Notes: a model not told the origin generated them from the sequence alone. A DNA stretch of 25,688 nt from an uncultured Collinsella sp. (GCA_902493145.1 CABUOA010000028.1:1-25688); one strand, 5' to 3'. Counted from the first letter of the stretch, positions 16,252 through 23,651 are shown. Made by a program: numbers and translations.

Positions 16252-17244
16252 ATGACTACTCAGGAACAGGTTAAGGACGTCGTCTCCCAGGTTTTGGCTG
16301 ACAAGGCAGACAAGGGCGGCATCAAGCGCGTCGTGTGGATTGGCGCCGGTGGATCCAACGGCGGCAACTATCCTGCCCAGTACTTTATGGAGCACGAGGC
16401 CACGCAGGTCGTGAGCTCCAGCTACACCAGCAACGAGTTCGTGCACGCCACGCCTGCCTACGTCAACGAGAACACCCTGGCCGTCGTCGTGTCCATGCGC
16501 GGCACCAAGGAGACCATCGTCGCCGCCCAGGTCGCCAAGAACCACGGCGCCAGCACCATCGCCATCTATGTTGACGAGTCCGCCCTCACCGAGGTCTGCG
16601 ACTACAAGATTCAGTACGACAGCCTGGCCGTCGACGAGTCCTGCATGGGCCGCACCAACTCCGCCGTCGTGACCATGATCGCCATGGAGCTCACGCAGCA
16701 GACCGAGGGCTATGCCGAGTACGAGACCGCTATGGCCGCCTTCGACCTGGTCGATCCCATCTATCGCAAGGCCGTCGAGTACACCCGTCCGCTCGCTGCC
16801 AAGTGGGCCGAGCAGAACGCCGACAAGCCCTGCATCAACGTGATGGCTCAGGGTCCGCTCTTTGGTGCCGCCTACGTCTTTAGCATCTGCAATGTGCAGG
16901 AGATGCTGCAGATCGACTCCTGCACCATCAACACCTGCGACTTCTTCCACGGCCCCTTCGAGATCCTGGACAAGCGCACCTCGCTGTTCCAGCTCATCAG
17001 CGTCGGCCGCAGCCGCTGCAACGACGAGCGCGGCATCCGCTTTGTCAACCAGTACGGTGGCGAGCGCGTCTATCAGCTCGACGCCAAGGAGCTTGGCCTC
17101 AACGACATCAAGGACAGCGTAAGTGAGTACTTCAACCACCTGATCTTTGCGCCGATCCTCAACAACGTGTACATGCGCGCGCTCTCTGCTGTCACCCACA
17201 AGGACTACATGACGCGCCGCTACATGTGGAAGCTGGACTACTAA
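16252..17244 (+). CDS. SIS-domain protein, FrlB/GfrF-like sugar-phosphate deglycase candidate (SIS1)
   Basis: This 330-residue protein has two SIS (sugar isomerase) domains. The first has VWIGAGGSNGG (28-38) and the phosphosugar loop SMRGTKET (81-88). The second has AQGPLFGAAY (199-208) and HGPFEI (233-238). It ends RRYMWKLDY, comparable to the RRYYGGLVEY end of E. coli FrlB, and its length fits that family rather than the longer AgaS. FrlB-type enzymes cleave fructosamine 6-phosphates to glucose-6-phosphate and the free amine in the cytoplasm. Where FrlB has the E-x-x-HGP motif, this protein has D230-F-F-HGP, so activity or substrate may differ from SIS2. The start codon follows AAGAAAGG. 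It is single-gene, divergent from gntR1 and preceded by candidate operators. Codon use is extremely biased, suggesting high expression when induced. The substrate is inference. Confidence 0.82.
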   Translation: MTTQEQVKDVVSQVLADKADKGGIKRVVWIGAGGSNGGNYPAQYFMEHEATQVVSSSYTSNEFVHATPAYVNENTLAVVVSMRGTKETIVAAQVAKNHGASTIAIYVDESALTEVCDYKIQYDSLAVDESCMGRTNSAVVTMIAMELTQQTEGYAEYETAMAAFDLVDPIYRKAVEYTRPLAAKWAEQNADKPCINVMAQGPLFGAAYVFSICNVQEMLQIDSCTINTCDFFHGPFEILDKRTSLFQLISVGRSRCNDERGIRFVNQYGGERVYQLDAKELGLNDIKDSVSEYFNHLIFAPILNNVYMRALSAVTHKDYMTRRYMWKLDY

Positions 17245-17280
17245 GGGATAGAGCGGCCTAACAGCCCAATACCCCTCATA

Positions 17281-17347
17281 AGTTGCGGTGGAATAGTTCC
17301 TGTTTGGGGGCGTGAAACCTCTGTTTGAGAACTATTTCACCGCAACT
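17281..17347. repeat. inverted repeat with 19-base arms downstream of SIS1
   Basis: Arms 17281-17299 and 17329-17347 are reverse complements with one mismatch (core GTTGCGGTG...AATAGTTC), around a 29-base loop. There is no T run. It lies between SIS1 and the DMT gene and may be a REP-like element or a 3' mRNA stabiliser. Confidence 0.75.
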
Positions 17348-17360
17348 GCTAGAGCGACAC

Positions 17361-17405
17361 TTGGGGACGTTCCCTTTCTGCCGGCAGTTGGGGGCACTCC
17401 TTGTT
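17361..17405. repeat. possible short intergenic repeat
   Basis: TTGGGGAC (17361) and TTGGGGGCAC (17388) flank the palindrome CTGCCGGCAG (17378-17387). It resembles intergenic repeats I associate with Coriobacteriia; only one copy lies in this window. Confidence 0.3.
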
Positions 17406-17447
17406 TCAAAAGTTTCCCGTTCGCCGATTTCAGTCTTGATAAATGTA

Positions 17448-17463
17448 TATAACGACTATAACG
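17448..17463. promoter_or_regulatory. candidate GntR2 operator upstream of the DMT permease
   Basis: TATAACG occurs twice as a direct repeat (17448-17454 and 17457-17463), 9 bases apart. The reverse complement contains CGTTATATAC, also found upstream of gntR2 at 24760-24769. It lies 41 bases before the preferred TTG start. Confidence 0.5.
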
Positions 17464-17503
17464 TAGCATGAAACATATTGGAAACAATACCGAGGAGGCT
17501 GCG

Positions 17504-18586
17504 TTGAAGAGGAGCAATCTGGGCTATGTGCTGGTGCTGATCGCCGCGCTAATGTGGGGCACCATCGGAATCTTTGTTAACGGAATATCGGCCCTGGGCG
17601 TTTCGTCTCAGAGCATGGCGGCCTTTCGCCTGTTGTCGGGTGCTGTCTTGATGGCTCCGGTCTTGGCATTTATGGGTTGCCAGGGAGGTGCTCGTGAGGG
17701 AAAAGCCTCGGGTCCCATGACGCTGTTCAAGGCAAGCCCTAAAGAGCTCGTTCCCTGCGCGCTTGTCGGTATCGTCGGTTTAGCCGTCGCCAACACCTGC
17801 TATTACGAGTGCATGGGCGAGGTGGGCATGTCCACGGCCTCGGTGCTGCTCTACACCTCGCCGGTGTTTGGCGTCATGTTCGGCCGCGTGCTTTATCGCG
17901 AGGACGTGACCCCCAACAAGCTCGTCGCCATCGTCTTTAACATTGTGGGTTGTGTGCTCGCGGTGACGAGCGGCGACCTGTCCGGTTTCCATTTCTCGGC
18001 CTGGGGCGTCGCGTCGGGTGTGATCGCCGGACTTTGCGGTGCGCTGCTGGCGGTGTTTAGCCGCATGGCCACCAAGACGCTGCATCCGCTGGCGGTGACG
18101 TTTTGGGGCTTTGTCTTTGGCGGATGCTTTATGGCAGTGCTTTCGGCTCCGTGGTCCGATATGGCCGCGGCAATGTCCCCGCAGCTCATTCTGCTGTTCG
18201 CGGGCTTTGGCTTTATTCCGACGGCTCTTGCGTACATCTTCTATATGCAGGGCCTTTCGATGGATCTCGAGACGTCGAAGGTGCCGGTCGTGGCTTCGTT
18301 CGAAACCGTGGCGACCGTTCTGGTCGGCATTGGTATCTATGCCGAGCCCGCCGGCGCGATCAAGGTCCTGGGCATCGTGCTGGTGCTCGCGTCCATCCTG
18401 ATTATGAACACCGACTTCTCCAAGCTGCGCAACAGTGCCTTTGTCGGCCATATCGTTGAGAGCATGACCTTTAAGCCCAACGCGTGGTGGACGGAGAAAT
18501 CGCAGGACATGGATCTGTTCCGCGAGCGCACGGGCATTGCGCTGGAGCTCACCGTGCAGGAAAGCCCCTGGTACTTCGTGCGATAG
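17504..18586 (+). CDS. DMT-family (EamA) transporter
   Basis: This 360-residue membrane protein has about ten hydrophobic helices in two EamA repeats: the first starts LVLIAALMWGTIGIFVNGIS, and the second covers roughly residues 170-315. Relatives move amino acids, nucleosides or other small metabolites, often outward. A hydrophilic tail of about 45 residues follows the last helix. TTG 17504 is preferred because GAGGAGG lies five bases upstream. The alternative ATG at 17468 has no ribosome site and touches the candidate operator. It lies between SIS1 and the PTS operon, and the upstream TATAACG repeats match the motif at gntR2 and the PTS. Export of the amino acid freed by the deglycases is an attractive but unproven role. 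Confidence 0.87.
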   Translation: MKRSNLGYVLVLIAALMWGTIGIFVNGISALGVSSQSMAAFRLLSGAVLMAPVLAFMGCQGGAREGKASGPMTLFKASPKELVPCALVGIVGLAVANTCYYECMGEVGMSTASVLLYTSPVFGVMFGRVLYREDVTPNKLVAIVFNIVGCVLAVTSGDLSGFHFSAWGVASGVIAGLCGALLAVFSRMATKTLHPLAVTFWGFVFGGCFMAVLSAPWSDMAAAMSPQLILLFAGFGFIPTALAYIFYMQGLSMDLETSKVPVVASFETVATVLVGIGIYAEPAGAIKVLGIVLVLASILIMNTDFSKLRNSAFVGHIVESMTFKPNAWWTEKSQDMDLFRERTGIALELTVQESPWYFVR

Positions 18587-18663
18587 GGGGTTGCGCGCGG
18601 TGTCCGACCTGGGGTTATCCAGCCAGCGTCGGCCTACCCAGCCCAACGTTTCAAGTGCGTTAA

Positions 18664-18697
18664 ACCCGCCAACGGTCGTTTTTCACCCGCGAACGGT
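18664..18697. promoter_or_regulatory. two 13-bp direct repeats upstream of the PTS operon
   Basis: ACCCGCCAACGGT (18664-18676) and ACCCGCGAACGGT (18685-18697) differ at one base and start exactly 21 bp apart, two helical turns. They lie 40 bases or more upstream of the TATAAT box, as expected for an activator or a dimer-of-dimers site. The bound protein is unknown. Confidence 0.6.
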
Positions 18698-18733
18698 TTA
18701 TATACTAATTATCAATATAAGCAACGTATAAGA

Positions 18734-18752
18734 CGTTATAATGACCATAACG
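18734..18752. promoter_or_regulatory. PTS operon -10 box within a candidate GntR2 operator
   Basis: CGTTAT-N7-ATAACG is a perfect inverted repeat spanning 18734-18752. It contains a consensus TATAAT (18737-18742). AAGACGTTATA (18730-18740) is repeated exactly upstream of gntR2 at 24756-24766. A bound repressor would cover the -10 box; the start codon is 16 bases further on, so the leader is very short. Confidence 0.6.
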
Positions 18753-18768
18753 AAAAGGAGGAGGCAAG

Positions 18769-19692
18769 ATGAATCAGATCATTCTCGCATCTCATGGCGG
18801 CCTGGCCGCAGGCGCCAAAGACACGCTCGAGATGGTTCTCGGCGACGTGTCGAACGTCCACGTCGTGTCGCTTGCTCGTGACGACAAGGAGCCCATCACC
18901 AATAAGGTGGACGCCATGATCGCCACGTTCAACGCGGACGACACCGTCTATGTGCTGACCGATATGCTCGGCAGCTCGGTCAACAACAACATGGTCGAGC
19001 TTTCCAAGAACGGCACGAAGTTCACGGTTGTTAGCGGTTTCAACATCCCGCTGGCGCTCACGCTCGCTATGAGCCCCGTCCCCGTCAAGGGTGCCGAGCT
19101 CGCGGCCCTCATCAACGAGGCCCGCACCGGTCTGACCAACCCCAACGCACCGGTCGAGGCCGCCGCGGCTCCCGCCAAGAAGGCCAAGGCGTCCCGTCAC
19201 AGCTCCGGTCCCGCCAAGATCGTCCTCGCACGTCTTGACTACCGTCTGCTGCACGGCCAGGTCGTCTTTACCTGGACCACCAAGGTTCAGGCCGAGCGCA
19301 TCATCGTCGTCGACAACGCTGCCGCCAACGATGACATCAAGAAGGGCGCTCTTAAGCTGGCCAAGCCCCAGGGCGTGCGCCTGAACGTCTTCACCGTCGA
19401 GCGTGCCCTCGCCAAGATGGACAAGCTCAACACCCTCGGCGAGCGCGTCATGTTCGTCTTTGGCAACACGGCCGAGATGCTGCAGTTCTGCCAGGGCTAC
19501 AAGCTCGACGCCATCAACCTGGGCGCCACCGCCAACCACGACGGTGCCGATCAGGTCGGCGGCAAGGACAGCTCCGTCTTCCTCGACGCCACCCAGAAGT
19601 CCGACGTCAACCAGCTGCTCGACATGGGCATCAAGCTCTACGTCCAGCAGACCCCTACGTATCAGAGCGTCGACATCGACGCCAAGCTGTAA
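18769..19692 (+). CDS. PTS mannose-family EIIAB component
   Basis: This 307-residue fusion has an EIIA domain (about 1-125) with phospho-acceptor His9 in ILASHGG, an Ala/Lys/Pro linker (about 126-147), and an EIIB domain (about 148-307) with phospho-acceptor His162 in RLDYRLLHGQV. HPr passes phosphate to His9, then to His162, and then to the incoming sugar. The start follows AAAAGGAGGAGG. It is the first gene of EIIAB-EIIC-EIID-SIS2. The Man family carries hexoses and amino sugars, and also glycated amino acids (GfrABCD of Salmonella). The nearby SIS deglycases favour the last, but the substrate cannot be read from sequence. Codon bias is very strong, pointing to high expression. Confidence 0.95.
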   Translation: MNQIILASHGGLAAGAKDTLEMVLGDVSNVHVVSLARDDKEPITNKVDAMIATFNADDTVYVLTDMLGSSVNNNMVELSKNGTKFTVVSGFNIPLALTLAMSPVPVKGAELAALINEARTGLTNPNAPVEAAAAPAKKAKASRHSSGPAKIVLARLDYRLLHGQVVFTWTTKVQAERIIVVDNAAANDDIKKGALKLAKPQGVRLNVFTVERALAKMDKLNTLGERVMFVFGNTAEMLQFCQGYKLDAINLGATANHDGADQVGGKDSSVFLDATQKSDVNQLLDMGIKLYVQQTPTYQSVDIDAKL

Positions 19693-19728
19693 TCAACCAG
19701 GCTTTTGCCTGACTGAAAGGAGAAGGGT

Positions 19729-20523
19729 ATGAATACGTTCATCAGTGCGGTGCTCGTCGGCCTCGTCGGCGTGTTCTGCATGTGGGACTCCCGCCTGCTC
19801 GGTCGTCTTAACTTCGAGCAGCCCCTCGTTGGCGCTACGCTCGTCGGTCTGCTGCTGGGCGATGTGCCCACCGGCCTTGCCGTCGGTGCCGCCGTCGAGC
19901 TCGTGTCCATGGGCCTGGTGCAGGTCGGCGCCGCCGTTCCGCCCGATATGGTCCTGGGCGGCATCGTGGCCGCTGCCTTTGCGTGCCTGACCGATGCTTC
20001 CGCCGAGACCGCCATGACGATCGCCATCCCGGTCGCCGTCCTGGGTCAGCTCCTCGGCATCGTGTTCCGTTCCATCATCGCTGCCCTCACCCATGTGGCA
20101 GATAACGCGATCGATAACGGAAAGTTCAAGACCGCCTACCGTATGCACATCTGCGCCGGCTCCGGTCTGTACGCCGTCATGTACTTCCTGCCGATCTTCC
20201 TCGCCGTCTTTGTTGGCACCGACCTGGTTCAGGCCATCGTCAACATGGTTCCCGAGTGGCTGTCCACTGGTCTTAACGTTTCGACCAAGATCATGACCGC
20301 CTACGGCTTGGCCCTGCTGCTCACCATGATGATCAAGAAGGGTATGACTCCGTTCCTGTTCATCGGTTTCCTGCTCGCCGCTTACCTCAACCTGTCCGTC
20401 ATCGCGGTCGCTCTGATCGGTGTGTGCCTGGCTGTCGTCTTCATGGGCTTCAAGTTCAACGGTTCCCATGCAGCCGCCGGTGTCGATTCCGACTACGATC
20501 CGCTCGAAGACGACGAAGACTAA
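19729..20523 (+). CDS. PTS mannose-family EIIC component
   Basis: This 264-residue membrane protein is the sugar-channel subunit of a Man-type PTS. It begins MNTFISAVLVGLVGVFCMWD and has the family pattern PLVGATLVGLLLGDVPTGL. Multiple hydrophobic segments follow, including GAAVELVSMGLVQVGAAVPPD. The C-terminus is acidic (DYDPLEDDED). It starts 36 bases after EIIAB with AAAGGAGAAGG, and its own stop is 13 bases from EIID. It should act in the membrane together with EIID. No truncation or frame break is seen. Confidence 0.95.
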   Translation: MNTFISAVLVGLVGVFCMWDSRLLGRLNFEQPLVGATLVGLLLGDVPTGLAVGAAVELVSMGLVQVGAAVPPDMVLGGIVAAAFACLTDASAETAMTIAIPVAVLGQLLGIVFRSIIAALTHVADNAIDNGKFKTAYRMHICAGSGLYAVMYFLPIFLAVFVGTDLVQAIVNMVPEWLSTGLNVSTKIMTAYGLALLLTMMIKKGMTPFLFIGFLLAAYLNLSVIAVALIGVCLAVVFMGFKFNGSHAAAGVDSDYDPLEDDED

Positions 20524-20536
20524 GGAGGAACACACT

Positions 20537-21370
20537 ATGGCAACCCCAACCAAGGACGTGTCCCTGAACAAGAAGGTCAGCCAGTTCTTCTGGCGCTCCT
20601 GGGCCATCCAGGCCTCTTGGAACTACGAGCGTCAGATGAACATGGGCTTCCTCTACGGCATGGTTCCCACGCTCGATCGCCTCTATCCGGACGAGTCCGA
20701 CCCCAAGCAGCTCGCTGCTAAGAAAGAGGCTTACCACCGTCACATGGCGTTCTACAACTGCACCCCGCAGACGAGCGCTTTCATCCTGGGCCTCTCCGCC
20801 TCCATGGAGGAGGAGTACGCCAAGGATCCCGAGAACTTCGATCCCGATTCGATCAACGCGGTCAAGACCTCCCTCATGGGTCCGCTTTCCGGCATCGGTG
20901 ACTCCTTCTTCCAGGGCACCATCCGCGTTATCGCCTTTGGCCTGGGCGTTCAGCTGGCTCAGCAGGGCTCCATCATGGGCCCGATCCTGGCCATGCTCAT
21001 CTCCATCGTCCCCTCTGTGCTGATCACTTGGTTCGCAGCCAAGATGGGCTATCAGGGCGGCCACGAGTACCTGAGCAAGCTTCAGGGCGGCGACCTCATG
21101 GAGAAGCTCATGTATGTCTGCGGCATCGTGGGTCTTATGTCCGTGGGCGGCATGATCGCTACGCTGATCGGCGCCACCACCCCGCTGCAGTTCGCTGAGG
21201 GCACCGTCGTGATCCAGGACATCCTGGACGGCATGATGCCCCAGATGATCTCCCTTGGCCTCACCGGCCTTATGTACTGGCTCATCAAGAAGAACGTCAA
21301 CACCGGTTGGCTTCTCGTGATCGCCATCGTGGGCGGCATCGCCCTCTCCGCGGCCGGCATCCTGGCCTAG
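20537..21370 (+). CDS. PTS mannose-family EIID component
   Basis: This 277-residue protein contains the EIID signature: FFWRSWAIQASWNYERQMNM near the N-terminus, then GFLYGMVPTLDRLY. HMAFYNCTPQTSAFILGL and MGPLSGIGDSFFQGTIR are conserved across ManZ-like proteins. C-terminal membrane helices follow. The ATG at 20537 directly follows TAAGGAGGA, where TAA is the EIIC stop. The longer open frame from 20420 overlaps EIIC and is rejected. EIID completes the permease. A 197-base gap with two hairpins then separates it from SIS2. Confidence 0.96.
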   Translation: MATPTKDVSLNKKVSQFFWRSWAIQASWNYERQMNMGFLYGMVPTLDRLYPDESDPKQLAAKKEAYHRHMAFYNCTPQTSAFILGLSASMEEEYAKDPENFDPDSINAVKTSLMGPLSGIGDSFFQGTIRVIAFGLGVQLAQQGSIMGPILAMLISIVPSVLITWFAAKMGYQGGHEYLSKLQGGDLMEKLMYVCGIVGLMSVGGMIATLIGATTPLQFAEGTVVIQDILDGMMPQMISLGLTGLMYWLIKKNVNTGWLLVIAIVGGIALSAAGILA

Positions 21371-21403
21371 TCGCGACCAAGCGTCTAACCGCTTTCCCCG
21401 GGG

Positions 21404-21436
21404 AGCCTGCCTGGCATCCCATACCCCAGGCAGGCT
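21404..21436 (+). terminator. hairpin between EIID and SIS2, possible partial terminator
   Basis: An 11-bp perfect stem (21404-21414 with 21426-21436) with an 11-base loop, but no T run after it. It may stabilise the upstream PTS mRNA or reduce read-through into SIS2. Confidence 0.5.
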
Positions 21437-21449
21437 TCCATCCCTATAC

Positions 21450-21475
21450 GTGACAAAGGGCAGTCCCTTTGTCAC
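21450..21475. repeat. perfect 11-bp hairpin between EIID and SIS2
   Basis: GTGACAAAGGG (21450-21460) and CCCTTTGTCAC (21465-21475) form a perfect stem with a CAGT loop. There is no T run. It resembles intergenic hairpins I associate with Coriobacteriia. Confidence 0.75.
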
Positions 21476-21567
21476 ATCCTCAACGGGCCGGCGACTCGGT
21501 CCAAATCACGGTAACCCTGCGTGCGCCCGGCAATGTGGCGCCGCAAAAATCGAAAGGAATGTGTCAG

Positions 21568-22551
21568 ATGTACGAGATCGACCTTAACCTCCCTAAGCAG
21601 ATCGTCGCTGACGTCCTGTCCAACCACGAGATCCACAGCGTCGCCTTCGTCGGCTGCGGTGCTTCCATGTCCGACCTTTACCCCGCCAAGTACTTCCTGG
21701 CCAACAACACGGACAAGCTGAACGTTCAGATCTTCACCGCTAACGAGTTCAACTACGACACGCCCTCCTGGGTCAACGAGCACACCTTCGTGATCACCTG
21801 CTCCCTCGGTGGCTCCACGCCCGAGACCGTCGAGGCCAACAAGACCGCCAAGAAGCACAACTGCCCGGTCGTCTCCCTCACCAACAAGGCTGGCTCCGCT
21901 CTGACCGTCGACGCCGACCACGTCATCGTTCACGGCTTCCACGCCAACTACGCTGCCAAGTGCGAGAAGCCCGGCTATGCCATCGCTCTTGCTCTCGAGA
22001 TCCTTCAGCAGACCGAGGGCTATGACCACTACGAGGACATGATCACCGGCCTCACCAACGTTTTCGATCTCTGCGAGAACGCCGCTCAGCACTGCAAGAA
22101 GCTCGCCAAGAAGTTCGCCGAGGACTTCAAGGACGACAAGATGATCTACTTCATGGCTTCCGGTGCCTCCGAGAAGATGGCTTATTCTCACGCCGCCTTC
22201 CTGTTCACCGAGATGCAGTGGATCGACGCCGCCGCCTACAACACCGGCGAGTACTTCCACGGCCCGTTCGAGGTTTCCACCGAGGGTAAGCCCTACGTCT
22301 TCTTCATGTCCGATGGCGCCACCCGTCCGATGGACGCCCGCGCCCTCACCTTCCTTGAGCGCATGGGCGCTAAGGTCGCTCTGATCGACGCCAAGGACTA
22401 CGGCCTGGCTGACGCTGTGCCCGCGAGCGTCGTCACCTACTTCAACCCGCTGCTGCACCTCGCCGTTATGCGCGAGTACGGCAACCAGATCGCCGAGGCC
22501 CGTCAGCACCCGCTGACCATGCGTCGCTACATGTGGAAGCTTTCCTACTAA
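21568..22551 (+). CDS. SIS-domain protein, FrlB/GfrE-like sugar-phosphate deglycase candidate (SIS2)
   Basis: This 327-residue paralogue of SIS1 has two SIS domains: VAFVGCGASMSD (25-36) with loop SLGGSTPET (79-87), and FMASGASEKMAYSHAA (195-210) with GEYFHGPFEV (227-236). It ends RRYMWKLSY. It keeps Glu (E228) three residues before HGP as FrlB does, unlike SIS1. The ATG at 21568 is chosen because AAGGA lies nine bases upstream; an ATG at 21559 in the same frame is too close to it. It follows the PTS genes and ends at a good terminator, so it likely processes the phosphorylated product of this PTS to glucose-6-phosphate and an amine. Fructose-asparagine-type or amino-sugar phosphates are alternatives. 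Codon bias is strong. Confidence 0.85.
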   Translation: MYEIDLNLPKQIVADVLSNHEIHSVAFVGCGASMSDLYPAKYFLANNTDKLNVQIFTANEFNYDTPSWVNEHTFVITCSLGGSTPETVEANKTAKKHNCPVVSLTNKAGSALTVDADHVIVHGFHANYAAKCEKPGYAIALALEILQQTEGYDHYEDMITGLTNVFDLCENAAQHCKKLAKKFAEDFKDDKMIYFMASGASEKMAYSHAAFLFTEMQWIDAAAYNTGEYFHGPFEVSTEGKPYVFFMSDGATRPMDARALTFLERMGAKVALIDAKDYGLADAVPASVVTYFNPLLHLAVMREYGNQIAEARQHPLTMRRYMWKLSY

Positions 22552-22585
22552 TCACAAGTAAGTAGACCTTACGGGTTGGTTGAGA

Positions 22586-22617
22586 GGGGATGGGGTTTGC
22601 GCCCTGTCCCCTTTTTT
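22586..22617 (+). terminator. intrinsic terminator of the PTS-SIS2 operon
   Basis: A 10-bp stem with two G-T pairs (22586-22595 with 22602-22611) is followed by TTTTTT. It lies 34 bases after the SIS2 stop and separates the operon from the HAD gene. Confidence 0.88.
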
Positions 22618-22661
22618 GCTTTGGGGAGGGCGTGTCCGTTGCGTCATAAACCCCCAGATAA

Positions 22662-22686
22662 AACCTACCAAAATAAACCTGTCCCT
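22662..22686. repeat. 25-base repeat, copy 2, upstream of the HAD gene
   Basis: It matches the reverse complement of 15301-15325 at 24 of 25 positions. The following GGCAGGT (22691-22697) can pair with ACCTG inside the repeat, forming a small hairpin just before the HAD ribosome site. Confidence 0.8.
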
Positions 22687-22711
22687 TTTTGGCAGGTGGG
22701 AGGAGATGCGT

Positions 22712-23341
22712 ATGATCAAGGCAGTGCTGTTTGATATGGACGGCGTGCTGGTCGATACCGAGTGGTTCTACAACCGTCGCCGCGTGGCGTTTATGGAGGA
22801 GAAGGGGTTCCACTTTGACGAGATTCCCGATCTTTCGGGGTCTAACGAGCCCGCCATTTGGGAGGCGCTGGTGCCCGACGATGTTGAGCTGCGCGAGCGT
22901 CTGCGCGTGGAGTACAAGCAGGTCTACAGCCCGGATCACCCCGTTCCGTATGCCGAGCTGCTCAACGAGCAGACGGGGCCGGTGATGCGCGAGCTGCATG
23001 AGCGCGGCGTGAAGTGTGCCATCGCGAGCTCGTCCTATCGCGAGCTCATTGACGAGCTGGTGGAGATTGCCGACATCGCCGACGTGCTGGACTACACCAT
23101 CAGCGGTCACGAGTGCAGTGCGTTTAAGCCCGACCCCGAGATTTACCTGCGTGCCATGGAAGCGCTGGGGGTGGAGCCTGCCGAGTGCCTGGTTATCGAG
23201 GACTCGCCTTTGGGCATCGAGGCCGGCAAGCGTTCCGGCGCCCGCGTCCTGGCGCTGCGTCCGCACGAGGGCGTCAACCTGGATCAATCGCGAGCCGATG
23301 CCGTTATCGATAATCTGACCGACATTTTGGCCGCTTTGTAG
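22712..23341 (+). CDS. HAD-superfamily phosphatase (beta-phosphoglucomutase-like)
   Basis: This 209-residue protein has all HAD motifs. Motif I is FDMDGVLVDTE, with nucleophile D8 and acid D10. Motif II Ser lies in CAIASSSYRE, the motif III Lys in SAFKPDPEIYLRA, and motif IV is VIEDSPLGIEAG. An alpha-helical cap sits between motifs I and II, as in beta-phosphoglucomutases and small sugar phosphatases. ATG 22712 lies six bases from GGGAGGAG and is preferred to the in-frame ATG at 22706, which touches it. The operon terminator upstream means it probably has its own transcript. It could remove phosphate from a sugar-phosphate of the neighbouring pathway, a link based on position only. Confidence 0.9.
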   Translation: MIKAVLFDMDGVLVDTEWFYNRRRVAFMEEKGFHFDEIPDLSGSNEPAIWEALVPDDVELRERLRVEYKQVYSPDHPVPYAELLNEQTGPVMRELHERGVKCAIASSSYRELIDELVEIADIADVLDYTISGHECSAFKPDPEIYLRAMEALGVEPAECLVIEDSPLGIEAGKRSGARVLALRPHEGVNLDQSRADAVIDNLTDILAAL

Positions 23342-23438
23342 TGTCAATCCGCCGCGAGAAGTACGGGTTCAAACGTTTTTTGCGGTGGACTGGCTCAATT
23401 TGGTTTCGATTTTGATCCGTTTGGCTTCGATTCGAACT

Positions 23439-23557
23439 AAGTGAGTAGACTTTTTGGCGCAGGCCGAGCACAAAGCGTATCTGCCTTAGCAAAACCGCAG
23501 GTCACAGGGGTGGCGGTTTTGGGTGGGCTCGGCAGGTCGCGTAAAGTCTACTCACTT
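23439..23557. repeat. 119-base nested inverted-repeat element
   Basis: Outer arms AAGTGAGTAGAC (23439-23450) and GTCTACTCACTT (23546-23557) are perfect over 12 bp. A second pair, GCCGAGC/GCTCGGC (23463-23469/23527-23533), and an inner pair, CAAAACCGC/GCGGTTTTG (23490-23498/23513-23521), nest inside, so the whole can fold as one long hairpin. A degenerate copy of the outer arm occurs at 22556-22570. It has no coding potential I can support. The rest of the 355-base gap (23342-23696) holds only the YitT-gene promoter and an imperfect direct repeat (TTTGGTTTCGATT/TTTGGCTTCGATT). Confidence 0.75.
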
Positions 23558-23619
23558 GTAATTTGGGCCTTTGGTCGTAGGGGTTGCTGGTCCCGTTTTG
23601 GTTGTCGAGAGAGGGTGAA

Positions 23620-23651
23620 TTGAGGCGCCCCCTGTCGCTCCATGCTACAAT
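23620..23651 (+). promoter_or_regulatory. probable promoter of the YitT-family gene
   Basis: An extended -10, TGC-TACAAT (23643-23651), with a -35-like TTGAGG (23620-23625) at a long spacing of 20. The GTG start lies 46 bases downstream. Confidence 0.55.

Noticed and set aside
16252..17244. SIS1 as AgaS or GlmS
   Set aside because: It is too short for AgaS (about 385 residues) and has no glutaminase domain as in GlmS; the C-terminal motif fits FrlB-type proteins better.
23439..23557. CRISPR repeats
   Set aside because: Arms are inverted, not direct, and there is no regular repeat-spacer array anywhere in the window.
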